From: Strigamia acuminata
Lineage: Eukaryota > Arthropoda > Chilopoda > Geophilomorpha > Linotaeniidae
Direction of reading: 5' to 3'
NCBI GenBank assembly: GCA_949358305.1
Contig: OX442315.1
Span: 10,444,427 to 10,508,426, forward strand
Length of the DNA: 64,000 nt
Shown: in pieces, positions 44,986 to 55,148 of the stretch
Layout of the letters: each line of letters opens with the position of its first letter
Numbering within the stretch: position 1 is the first letter of the stretch
Notes under the pieces: model-generated
The model's database searches: none
The model's input: only the letters and a program-made list of their open reading frames with translations
What the model was told of the DNA's origin: nothing
Made by a program: the position numbers and the translations under genes

Positions 44986-45883
44986 ACATTAAAATAGACA
45001 GTATTCAATAAGCGAAGTTATACAGGCACGAGTGGCACAAACAACGTTTTTTTTATCATTTACCTAAGTATCCCCATAAAATTAAAAGTGAACGCTAATA
45101 AAACTTTGTTCTTGCAAACTTAATATTGTTACCAAGACGATGTAAAAATATTGAAGTTACATAAGAATTTCGTTTAGAAGCACATCAATTGTGCTTACAT
45201 CATGGCGCTTGTACTCACACGTCGCAAAAATATGCAAAGAATGAAAAAATTGATCTCAGAATATATTGAAATGGACTTTGAAGTTCCCCAATTACTCCCT
45301 CAATTTCCTCAAATCCGCAAGAACAAATTTCGTCGTTTTTATTCTGCAATTTGGCATTTAATCACTGCGTTAGTCGTGTCAGTTTGTATCTACCAGACAT
45401 TCGACCGGATCAAATACTACGTTTCATCACCGGTCAAAGTATCTGCCGTTATCACCGAAAATGAGAACTTTCCAGAAATATCTATCGGTCTCTTTAGTGT
45501 TCGCACTATGGAAAGTGTCTTAGAGGATCAATCAGCAGCAGACAAATCTTCCAATGGTAAATATTAGCAAATAAAATGTCTAAAACATAGTGATAGTCTT
45601 AACATTGGTTTTTCTACACAGTTAGCAAATGCCTGGGCACTAGTCCACAATTTTTCATAGATGAAAAAAGAAGCATCAATTCAGTATGGAATTCGAGTAA
45701 AATTGGGCCATTAATAAAAAACATGAGCATATCTTACGTCAGGGTAGATCTAAATTTAATTTTCATATAATGTCAGCTTGTGTATTAGCAATAGTTCATT
45801 GCAGAGGTCTAAAGATGTTTGTGACAATGTTCAGAGCAAAATAGTTTTAGATGAAATGAACTTTGCACTAGGAAGTCAAATGC

Positions 45884-46399
45884 TACCGTCTTCCCCCGAA
45901 TAAAACACCATGGTGTTGTATTCGAATATAACACCACCCTGGTGTTGTATTCGAATACAAAACCATGGTGTTGTATTCGTAAAAAAACATGTAAGTTTGC
46001 AAAAAAAGGAAAATTGTTAATATGTGTTTATGACTATGATTAAAAAAACAAACAATATCTTGTATGTTTTTATTTTTTGTGTTTTATTTAAAGTAAAAAC
46101 AAAAAACAATAAAAATAAACTAAATAAAAACGTACATGTGCTGTATCGTTTGCGTTTTGGAAGCGTACACTGTACGTATTTCATAGTTTTTAAAAAATTC
46201 GAATATAAAACCATGGTGTTGTATTTGAAAACAATAAAAAATTCGAATACAACACCATGGTGTTATATTCGAATATAACACCATGGTGTTATAGCTGAAG
46301 TGGTGTTATATTCGAATTTTCGGTCAATGTTTTCAAACTTGTCATTTCGAACAAAACTCGAATACAACACCATGGTGTTATATTCGGGGGAAGACGGTA
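45884..46399. mobile_element. TA-flanked (mariner-type) MITE in coding exon 3 of gene D
   Basis: TACCGTCTTCCCCCGAATA at the left and TATTCGGGGGAAGACGGTA at the right are complements with TA at both outer ends. Comparison with genes A and C shows the empty site CAAATGCTAGCAACA, hence a TA duplication. The interior holds many copies of the palindromic motif ACACCATGGTGTT next to TATTCGAATA. No transposase. Confidence 0.9.
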
Positions 46400-47749
46400 G
46401 CAACAATCGGTAAGTATTCTAAAATAAAAACTATAACATAATATTTTTTGTGGAATTTTTAATTGCTTAATTGTCAGAGGGAAAAATAACCAGGGGTTGC
46501 CAAGCAAAAATCGCCATTAAATATAACAAGCTTGATCTTGATTTAATAAAAGATGAGCAAGAATCGGCCATTTTAGGATCTCTAATGGTATGGCAGCTTT
46601 CATGAATCGTGACTATGCAGAAGTTTATTTTATTATTGGTCGAGTTATGAAACCTTTTTTGTGGCATTTCTTTTTACCTGCAATCATTGTATGTACAATC
46701 CTGGCCATAAAAATTGTCACTGCCTAGTCATGCTCAGCTTGCTGCTGAAATTGAGAGTGACTAGTTACAATTCCAACCATTAGATGGATTGGTCAGGTCT
46801 ACTTTTTAAAGGGATCACACATAACTGGCTGCAACTGGTCAGACGGCATTCATTTTTAATACAGCTTAAGTGATCACACAATAAGCTTACCAATTCACTC
46901 TTGTGAAAAAAATTGGAATTACTCATTCAAGTTTCAGCAGCATGCCAAATGCAACAATTTTTGGACCGCTATTGTACATCCTGTCCTGGGTATCCTCTAT
47001 ACAGATATTCTGATTAAGATACAGAATTAATTTATTGAAAATCTCTTGTTAATTTCCGTATTAATCCAACAGCCAATTAGCTATTGGAAGTGAAATATGA
47101 TAACCACAATGAATTAAAATTCTGCTATCAGATGAAAATGAACCAAATTTGATTTTTTAAATCACTGATTGTATTGTTAAATGGTAACAGGTCAACTTTC
47201 AAGCAAAGAATAAAAAAAACAGATTTGTTGGTAACACTATGCCACGCATCACATCTGTTTTGAAGCATTCTGAATTATTTTTCTCAATTAAAAAAGTAAG
47301 TTACTCCAAACTTTTACACATTGTAACCTGATAAGATAAGAAAAAGTAATATAATTTGTGGTTTCAGTACAAATTTCTAAACAGAAGATGTATTCCTTGC
47401 GTGGAAGAACGTGAAGAGCTAGAATGCCATCACTCATGTTTCGCCAAAATGATATCAACTGACACAACTGACACTAAACCTCTCTGCAAGTAAATATAAT
47501 CATCCAAAACTCAGCATACTCGTGGAGTAAAGCCAAGAAGTTGCGTGTTTGGTTTTTAATTTTTGCTTACTGTGACTGGTATGGTCTTTGCCAAGGTAAC
47601 CTGGGGACTGGTTATCCTGGTTTGGGACGCATACTGACGTAAAAAATGCAAAGCAACTCCATTTTGTCGGTTGTTGGCCTTTAATATGTTTGTCTAGGGG
47701 TTGGAGAATCCCATCACCCCCGTGCAGGGGTGCCATGAAGATATGCCGC

Positions 47750-48330
47750 ACCCCGCAACCGACCCGTCACATAAGAGGTCGGTTAAACATAACATTCGTG
47801 TCGTACTTACCCGAGTATGACCCATGCAGCCGCTCATGGAGGCTGTAGCAGGCCCATCGCCATACTACTGAGCGTCACAGTGGTGAATGGTGAGGAGAGC
47901 AGAGTCAGCACCGGGCATGGTTGCCCTTGCTGGCGTCAGGACCTTCTTAACACGTCTTCTCTCTATGGTCGTTGTGCTCCTTCCATCTCTCACTCACCAC
48001 ACCATTCAGCTCCTTCCATCTCTCACTCACCACACCATTCAGCTCCTTCCTTCCCTATATTGGGTCAGTCCACCCACAAAGGGGGATGCCCCTAGGGCCA
48101 CAGGGCGGTGTGTGGCAGTGTCGTAGGTCACCGTGGAAACAAGCGGTAACATTACCTTACTTTTCCTTCACGGCTTTGCTTGTGCTTTAGTTTACTTCTT
48201 TGTGTTGTTCGTTTTATCTTTTGGAAGACAAATAATTCATTGACTTTAGCCTGTGAGGGCACAGAAAACAATATACTTTGCTAAACTTGCTAAAATTAGT
48301 AAGGCATAATATTCAATAAAATCGTTTCAG
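47750..48330. repeat. Dispersed repeat in intron 6 of gene D
   Basis: ACCCGTCACA, CATGCAGCCGCTCATGGAGG and GCGTCACAGTGGTGAA match the region 59620-59800. TATTGGGTCAGTCC and GGGGATGCCCC resemble 30880-30930. Inside, CCATCTCTCACTCACCACAC is part of a 33-bp tandem pair (47985-48055). Open frames here are repeat products. Confidence 0.5.
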
Positions 48331-49264
48331 ATTGCCTTTCATGCCTAATTCAGATCTTAAAGAATGCATGGCAAATCATCTGACCTGCAACTATTTGAAA
48401 CAAGTTCATGAAAAATTGAAAGTTACCAATCCGAATTACAACTGTAGTTGTGCCAGAGGATGCAACAGAATTATGATAATTGCTCATCAAAATTTTGATA
48501 ATGTCACCGATAACACTTTGACAATTTCTTCATTCAGCACTCAAAGACTCACTTTGTCCGAGCAATTCTGCTACGACTTAATCGCTCTGCTGTGTGACAT
48601 AGGAGGTTTTCTTGGCTTGTACATCGGAGCCTCATGTTTGGGTTTAGTCGAAGTCATCATTCGCAGAACACAAAAACAATATAAAAAAATAGCCATGTCT
48701 CGGAAGTGGAAAAGATGTTTCGAAAATAAATTTTTTTATCAGATTCGTAAAATTATACCCAGACAAAACGAACGCACATTGTCACACGTAGATAACACTT
48801 ATACCCACCGGTTATTAATGAGGATCAAAGCATTGATTGTGCTTTCGTGCATTTGTGTCAGCATTTATCAAATCAGAAGTCGTATTATGTCGTTTTACTC
48901 ATTTCCTGTTTACACCACAATTGAAGTAGTGGAAGACCAACTTGTTCAAATTCCAACGTTACTTATTTGCAATGAGGATGATGATGTAATTGATGAAAAA
49001 GAAACAGTGATAAAAATTAACAGCTTGAATGAAAAGTGTGTTGAAAAATTGAGCATTTCCCAATTACTCGATCCACCATCGAAATTTGCTGGCGATGTAG
49101 ATGGTTTGTGGAAAGCCTCGACAAATATCGAAAGTTTTTTGGACTTGGTACGTTTCTGCAAAAAGTTGTTGGTTTTGTCGAGCTATTACTTATCACAGGG
49201 TTTCCCAAACGGTGAGGCGGGCCTCACTGGTGAGGCGCGAGCTGATTATTGGTGGGGCGCACCC

Positions 49265-49570
49265 TGTTGCGGATGCAACTCAAAATGTTATGTTGAACAA
49301 ATAAAAGTTACTTTGGATACTTGATGGTTGTTGAATTTGGTTGAATCTTGTGGATGACAAATAAAGCATGCGTACACACGGATTTACATTTGAACAGTGG
49401 TTTAATTTATTCAAACAGGAAATAGGTAAATGTTCTATTCCCCCCTTAATCCATCAATAAAATGTCCCAATACAGAGTGGGTCACCGAAGTGACCCTCTG
49501 GTGGCCAAACATGGCGCCACCTCCAATTCCCCCCTAAACGTTGGCTTCTACAGGAACTCCAGTTTCCACA
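49265..49570 (-). repeat. 3' LTR of the BEL/Pao element
   Basis: 306 bp, identical in my reading to 54843-55148. On the minus strand it starts TGTGG and ends CAACA. A polypurine tract (GGGAGGGGGGGAC on the minus strand) lies just before it. The pol frame stops inside it at 49534. Confidence 0.92.
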
Positions 49571-52500
49571 GTCCCCCCCTCCCGGGGACGTTCCAACTCG
49601 TTTTCAATCTCCAGTGGACACAGTCGTTGTATCGGTCGGCGAAGCTTGGTTCGGTTGGGAAGCTGTAACTCACAAGATCTAATTAATCCGTCGCGACCGA
49701 CTTTCACGTCGGTTATTCTTCCTATTTTCCAAGTAAGTCTTGGCTGATTTTGATCTTCAATCAGAGCCAAGTCGCCCACTCGAAACTTTGCGTCGCTCGA
49801 ATTTCCCCTTTGTTGTCGCAGCTCGACGAGGTACTCATGCGTCCACCTCTTCCAGAAGTGGGCAATAATCGTCTGGCGTTGTTTCCAAATTCGTAAAATC
49901 TGGGTCTGTGTCTCCGGTCGACCTACAGTGCTAGGGACGTTAGGTAAACTTATTAGACGCTTTCCCACAAGAAAATGTGCGGGTGTGAGTGGATCTGGTT
50001 CCGTTGGACTATCGTAGACATATGTCAATGGCCGCGAGTTTATCACAGCCTCCACTTCGACCAACACAGTCGAAAGTCCCTCGTAGCTTAGAGACGTGCG
50101 ACCGATTGTTTTCTTTAAAGCGATTTTCACTGACCGCACCATGCGTTCCCAGAAACCGCCCCACCACGGTGCGGTCTCGACGATGAACTTCCACGTAATT
50201 CTTCGCACGTCTAGAAACTGTCGAAATCGACCCACCAACACTTCGTTTAAAAACACACTTAATTCACGGTCAGCTCTTTTAAAAGTTTTTGCGTTATCTG
50301 AGTAAATGGTCGTTGGTATTCCTCTTCTGCCGACAAACCGCTTAAACGTATCCACAAATCGATCCGTCGACAAATTCGAAAGTATTTCTAAGTGTACAGC
50401 TCTCGTGACCGCGCACGTAAACAATGCGATATAAAGTTTTTCACCTTGATTGGAGTACAGTGGTCCCGCGAAATCCACGCCACTTGTTTCGAATGGCGCA
50501 CTCGGTGTTACGCGGTCGAGTGGCATCAGTCCCCATCGTTCTTTCGCCAATCGTCCCTGCATTTTTCGGCAGAGCACGCATTTGCTCAGTACCGCCTTGA
50601 TTGTTTTCCTGGCTCGTGGGATCCAAAATCGTTCGCGAAAACTGCTGAGCGTGTCTGCCAGTCCTCCATGCATTGTTCGTTCGTGCTCTTCTGTAATAAT
50701 CAAATTCGTTACATAATTGTTACACGGCAAGATGTATGGCTCTCGGATGTCGCGTTCAATTTCTGCTAGCGCCCATCTGTGTGTTGCACGCATCAATTCG
50801 TTCTCGTCTATCGTCGGGGAAAATTGCAACAGCGGTGAGGTTTTTTCTACGAGTTCTCCTTTCTGTAGACACTTTAGTTCTCGATGAAAATAAAAGTTTT
50901 GTAAGTATTTTATCCAATATCTCTCTCCCTTTTCAATCTCGTCTCCGCTCAATTCTCCCGTGATTTTATCTTTACTTCGCAAGTTTTTAACAAACCGTAA
51001 TACCCAAGCAGTCGTTCTCTTTAATTTCGACCATCGACTGAACCTTGTGTAGTCAATTATCTGGATTTGTTCATTTATCGCGTTCACTTGGACTTCTTCG
51101 CTCGTATCCGTTGTTTTCACAATGTCAGTTTCAGTTGGCCAATTCGAATCGTCGCCACTCAACCACTGCGGTCCTTTCTGCCAAAAATCACTATTTGTTA
51201 GTTCTTGTACCGTTACGCCCCGTGTTAGTAGGTCTGCCGGATTCTCCTTGCCCGGGCAGTGGCGCCAACAGCTGGTGTTTACTGTTTCCCCAATCTCCTT
51301 TACACGATTGAAGACAAATGTGACGGGACGATTCTTCGTTTCTCGCAACCAACACAGCACTATTTTCGAGTCAGTCCAAATTGTTACATTGTCGTATCCG
51401 ATTGTCGACTGCAGCGTCGGCACAAGTCGGGCTGCCAGCAATGCTCCCATCAGTTCTAGTTTAGGAAGGGTTAGTTCCTTAAGTGGTGCTACTCTGCATT
51501 TGGAAACGATAAAAGTAATGTTAATTGCACTTGTATTCGAGTCCAGGACTCGAGCATAAGCTACCACGCCATATGCCCGAGGACTGGCGTCGCAGAAAAT
51601 GTGAATCTCCTTTTTTACATTAATTCCTCCCCAGTTTAATAAATTTCGTGGAATTTTTAAATCAATTAGGTATGGTATTTGTGCACACCATTCTTCCCAA
51701 GTTTTTTTCACATATTCTGGGATTTTCTCGTCCCATCCAACCCCAAGTTTCCATAATTCTTGAAATAAAATTTTAGCCGTGACCACAAAGGGATGAGCAA
51801 ATCCCAATGGGTCGAAAATCATAGCTGTTGTTCTAATAATTGATCGTTTTGTGTATTTCGTTAATTCGACCCCGTTAATTAATTCAGTAATATCTAAACT
51901 TAATTCATCGGTTCTTGTGTTCCACCCCACCCCCAAAACTTTAGTCTCTTGTTGAGAGAGCGATTCTTCACAAGTCGGGTCATCAGTTACAATTATTTTT
52001 CTCAGTTGTTCACAGTTGGTTTTCCACTTAGTTAGTCTCATATCCGCTTTCCTCAGAATTTCACAACTTTCACGGTACAGTTTTATAGCGGTCGTTAATT
52101 TGTTTAAACTTGAAATGAGGTCGTCTACGTACCGATCATCCTCCAATCGCTTGCATGTTTCTGGATATTCTTCCTTGAAGTCTTCGACATGATGATCGAT
52201 GGTGGCCGAGAGGAGAAAAGGGCTGGGGGATGTACCAAATGGCACTCGTGTTTGTCTGAGTTCCCTTATCTTCGCCGGTTCGGTTCCATTCCAGTTTTCC
52301 TCGAGCCAAAGAAATCTCATGACATCGCGTTCTTTTTTCTTCAAATGGATGCGATGGAAGGCCTTTTCAATATCCGCGATGGCTGCGATGATTCCTGTTC
52401 TAAATTTGAGAATCACGTTTAGTAATTTTGGCAATAAGTTCGGTCCCTTGTATAAACAGTCGTTCAATGAGAAGCATCCTTTCGCGTGTGAGGAAGCGTC

Positions 52501-54783
52501 GTACACGATTCTAAGTTTGGTCGTTGCTCTTGTCTCGTCGATCACGGGTCTGTGTGGAATATAATAAATTGGGTTATTTTCTCCAGTTTCCTGTGGTACT
52601 TCTTCGACAATTCCAGTTCTAAGTTGCTCCGTGATCACTTCTTTGTATTGTAAATACAGCTTCGGATTTTTCCTAAATCGATTGACCAAACTCCAAAATC
52701 TTTTTAATGCTGGTTGTCGGTTGTCGTCCAGTTCTTTGGCGTTCAGTTTCCACGGCAGTTCGACTTCGTAGTGGTCTTGTACCCATTCGATGCTTTCCTT
52801 GAATCGTTTCAATGTTTGCTCGTCGTCCTCGTTTTGTTCCACGGTCTCGTGTTTAATCCCGATTGCCTCCAAACTCCAAAATTTCTCCAAAAGCTCATTA
52901 GTATTGTCAATTACAAGGATTTTATTTACCCGTACGAGCGCCGACACTGTCTCCTTATTCTCCCCAGATGAGCCGTGCAAAGTCCAACCGAAAATCGTTT
53001 CTATTGCCATTAAATTTTCTCCAAGTCGGTGTTGTTTTCCGGTGGTCACTTTCCAAAAATTGTCCACTCCGATCAAAATCGAAACTCCATCGTCCATTTG
53101 AACATTTCCGTTGCTTGCCAATTTGATGTTGTGTTTCTTCAGCTCGTTCAGTATTCTCTGGTCAGTCTGTCCCTTCAGCGCTGGTGTGATCCACGGAGTT
53201 TCTAGTGCTTCGACTTCTAAATTAAAGGCAACATTATCGCAATTATTCATTAACAGTTTCACTCGATTTCTCTTCGCAATTGTTGGCTCGGTTGCTCCAA
53301 AGGTTAACAATGCAATATCTTGTTCGCCAACTCGTTCCAAGTTCAGTTCTCGAGACAACTTCTCCGTAATAAATGTCTTCTGCGATCCGCCATCCAAAAA
53401 ACACTGTACTTTACGCCTTTTCGATTGTCCGCACGCATCTACAACGAGTACTTGCAAAAACATCACGGATACTGGTTGTTCCTGCTCCAAAACGGCGGAT
53501 GAGGTCAGTGTCTCGATTGGTTTCTTCTCTTCAGCGTCGCACAGGTAAGTGTGGTGATTCTTTTCGCAGTTCTTGCATCGAAATCGAGTTTTGCATCTGG
53601 AGGCGATGTGTCCCTCCTTGAGACAACGATAGCATCTTCGAAACTTCATGCACGCAGCTTTACGTTCGGCAAGAGTCAGCGGGCAATTTGGGCTCGTATG
53701 CTCTTCTTTTTGACAAAATGTGCATTTGTACGTGATTGTTGTCAAAGCTGCGGCGGAACCAAGTGGATTATTCTTTGTATTTATTTTCTTAGTTACCTCC
53801 TCTTGTTTTTTCGTAGTAGTTTCTTTCTTTTCGATCAAGTTGTTTTTATCACTCATTGCCTTCGTCCTCTCGCGCATCTCGATTTCGAATCGGAAAAACT
53901 TCAGAAAATCTGTCATCGACCATGGTAATTCGCCTCTGGATCTGGAAAAGTCGTGTTGCATCGAATCGGGCGTCGCACGAGTTAAAATTGGGCCCAAGAG
54001 TGCCCCAAACGTTGATGCATCCACTCCTAAATTTCCTAAACTTGTTATGTGAAGGTCGCAATAATCATAAAGTTCTCGAAGTGCAACAACATCTTCTGCA
54101 TTTTTCACGGGCTTCATCTCCAAGAACTTCTGCATGTGTGCATTTATTATCAAGTCCGGTTTACCAAATCTACTTGCCAACAAACCGACCGCGCTGTCGT
54201 AATTTTCATCCGTTACCGTGAGTCCACTTATCGCGTTGGCGGCCAATCCTTCGACCAACGATCGTAAATACACGAACTTCGCCGTTTTGGGAAGCGAAGT
54301 GTTGTTATGCACGCTTAACTGGAAGTCTCCCCAGAATTGAGTCCACGTTTCGGGTGTTCCTCTGAATTTGGCAATTTCCAGCTTCGGCAATTTCATGCTT
54401 GTGCATTGTTGGCCTCCGATCGGCGTATTAACGATAACGGGATTAATAAGTGGTAAGTTTGGATTTAGTACTTGCGGTTTCAGTCGTGTGATTTCTTTCA
54501 AAGCCATTTCCAGCGTGATTTTTGCTGCTACCAATTCGTCTTGGAACTCCTCGGCTCCAATCGTATCGTCCGTGACTTCGTCAATGTCGGTGATGGCGTC
54601 GGCCACCAGAATGTCCAACTTCTCGATCTTTGGTCCCTTTAAAAGTAACTGTGCTTGTATGCATAAAAGTTTTACTTCATTTACCGGATCTTGTTTTATT
54701 TCATGTTTCAATGTGTTGAAAATATTTCGAATGTTAGTCCTCGCGGCTTCCCTTTGTCTTCGATTCTTCTCCAAATCCGTCAT
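49534..54783 (-). CDS. BEL/Pao Gag-Pol polyprotein
   Basis: 1749 aa from ATG 54783 (MTDLEKNRRQ); the frame is open upstream to an ATG at 54861 inside the LTR, but 54783 fits the end of the primer-binding region better. Domains in order: gag with DUF1759 (FRGTPETWTQFW); three Cys/His knuckles near 358-425 (CTFCQKEEHTSPNC, CYRCLKEGHIASRC, CKNCEKNHHTYLC); aspartic protease near 466 with the unusual active site LDGGSQ where LDSGSQ is usual; reverse transcriptase with YVDD near 886; RNase H with FCDAS, ELMGAL and TDSK; integrase H2C2 near 1373 (HGG, CVLCRKMQG) and catalytic core (GVDFAGP, YSDNAKTF, WWGGFWERMVRS); DUF5641 C-terminus (HFLVGKRL, FRVGDLALI). Length and order are typical of autonomous BEL/Pao. 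Confidence 0.95.
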   Translation of the reverse strand: MTDLEKNRRQREAARTNIRNIFNTLKHEIKQDPVNEVKLLCIQAQLLLKGPKIEKLDILVADAITDIDEVTDDTIGAEEFQDELVAAKITLEMALKEITRLKPQVLNPNLPLINPVIVNTPIGGQQCTSMKLPKLEIAKFRGTPETWTQFWGDFQLSVHNNTSLPKTAKFVYLRSLVEGLAANAISGLTVTDENYDSAVGLLASRFGKPDLIINAHMQKFLEMKPVKNAEDVVALRELYDYCDLHITSLGNLGVDASTFGALLGPILTRATPDSMQHDFSRSRGELPWSMTDFLKFFRFEIEMRERTKAMSDKNNLIEKKETTTKKQEEVTKKINTKNNPLGSAAALTTITYKCTFCQKEEHTSPNCPLTLAERKAACMKFRRCYRCLKEGHIASRCKTRFRCKNCEKNHHTYLCDAEEKKPIETLTSSAVLEQEQPVSVMFLQVLVVDACGQSKRRKVQCFLDGGSQKTFITEKLSRELNLERVGEQDIALLTFGATEPTIAKRNRVKLLMNNCDNVAFNLEVEALETPWITPALKGQTDQRILNELKKHNIKLASNGNVQMDDGVSILIGVDNFWKVTTGKQHRLGENLMAIETIFGWTLHGSSGENKETVSALVRVNKILVIDNTNELLEKFWSLEAIGIKHETVEQNEDDEQTLKRFKESIEWVQDHYEVELPWKLNAKELDDNRQPALKRFWSLVNRFRKNPKLYLQYKEVITEQLRTGIVEEVPQETGENNPIYYIPHRPVIDETRATTKLRIVYDASSHAKGCFSLNDCLYKGPNLLPKLLNVILKFRTGIIAAIADIEKAFHRIHLKKKERDVMRFLWLEENWNGTEPAKIRELRQTRVPFGTSPSPFLLSATIDHHVEDFKEEYPETCKRLEDDRYVDDLISSLNKLTTAIKLYRESCEILRKADMRLTKWKTNCEQLRKIIVTDDPTCEESLSQQETKVLGVGWNTRTDELSLDITELINGVELTKYTKRSIIRTTAMIFDPLGFAHPFVVTAKILFQELWKLGVGWDEKIPEYVKKTWEEWCAQIPYLIDLKIPRNLLNWGGINVKKEIHIFCDASPRAYGVVAYARVLDSNTSAINITFIVSKCRVAPLKELTLPKLELMGALLAARLVPTLQSTIGYDNVTIWTDSKIVLCWLRETKNRPVTFVFNRVKEIGETVNTSCWRHCPGKENPADLLTRGVTVQELTNSDFWQKGPQWLSGDDSNWPTETDIVKTTDTSEEVQVNAINEQIQIIDYTRFSRWSKLKRTTAWVLRFVKNLRSKDKITGELSGDEIEKGERYWIKYLQNFYFHRELKCLQKGELVEKTSPLLQFSPTIDENELMRATHRWALAEIERDIREPYILPCNNYVTNLIITEEHERTMHGGLADTLSSFRERFWIPRARKTIKAVLSKCVLCRKMQGRLAKERWGLMPLDRVTPSAPFETSGVDFAGPLYSNQGEKLYIALFTCAVTRAVHLEILSNLSTDRFVDTFKRFVGRRGIPTTIYSDNAKTFKRADRELSVFLNEVLVGRFRQFLDVRRITWKFIVETAPWWGGFWERMVRSVKIALKKTIGRTSLSYEGLSTVLVEVEAVINSRPLTYVYDSPTEPDPLTPAHFLVGKRLISLPNVPSTVGRPETQTQILRIWKQRQTIIAHFWKRWTHEYLVELRQQRGNSSDAKFRVGDLALIEDQNQPRLTWKIGRITDVKVGRDGLIRSCELQLPNRTKLRRPIQRLCPLEIENELERPREGGTVETGVPVEANV

Positions 54784-54842
54784 TGTGATCGATTTTCCTT
54801 GGTTTTTTTTTCTTTTAAAAGGTCTCGGGTTTTCAGCACCAA

Positions 54843-55148
54843 TGTTGCGGATGCAACTCAAAATGTTATGTTGAACAAATAAAAGTTACTTTGGATACTT
54901 GATGGTTGTTGAATTTGGTTGAATCTTGTGGATGACAAATAAAGCATGCGTACACACGGATTTACATTTGAACAGTGGTTTAATTTATTCAAACAGGAAA
55001 TAGGTAAATGTTCTATTCCCCCCTTAATCCATCAATAAAATGTCCCAATACAGAGTGGGTCACCGAAGTGACCCTCTGGTGGCCAAACATGGCGCCACCT
55101 CCAATTCCCCCCTAAACGTTGGCTTCTACAGGAACTCCAGTTTCCACA
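54843..55148 (-). repeat. 5' LTR of the BEL/Pao element
   Basis: 306 bp, identical to 49265-49570. On the minus strand it is the upstream LTR, followed by TTGGTGCTGAAAACC. The target copy CACCC lies at 55149-55153. Confidence 0.92.

Larger units (their letters stand above)
43785..45201. other. Spacer between genes C and D
   Basis: It holds the gene C polyadenylation signal (AATAAA near 43811), a MITE at 43997-44297, a block at 44511-44740 conserved before gene E, and an 18-bp minisatellite at 44878-44985. The last 200 bp before the gene D ATG should contain its promoter; no motif stands out. Confidence 0.5.
49265..55148 (-). mobile_element. Complete BEL/Pao LTR retrotransposon
   Basis: 5.9 kb on the minus strand with two identical 306-bp LTRs and a 5-bp target duplication CACCC (49260-49264 and 55149-55153). 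A primer-binding-like TTGGTGCTGAAAACC directly follows the 5' LTR. A polypurine tract precedes the 3' LTR. One uninterrupted gag-pol frame lies between them. Identical LTRs and the open frame indicate a very recent insertion. It is nested in the hAT-type element of intron 7, gene D. Confidence 0.95.

Noticed and set aside
47817-48190. Three overlapping plus-strand open frames in intron 6 of gene D
   Set aside because: They translate a dispersed repeat and a 33-bp tandem pair; no domain, and the region is within an intron.
50009-54874. Many plus-strand open frames across the BEL/Pao element
   Set aside because: All are antisense to the intact minus-strand Gag-Pol frame.
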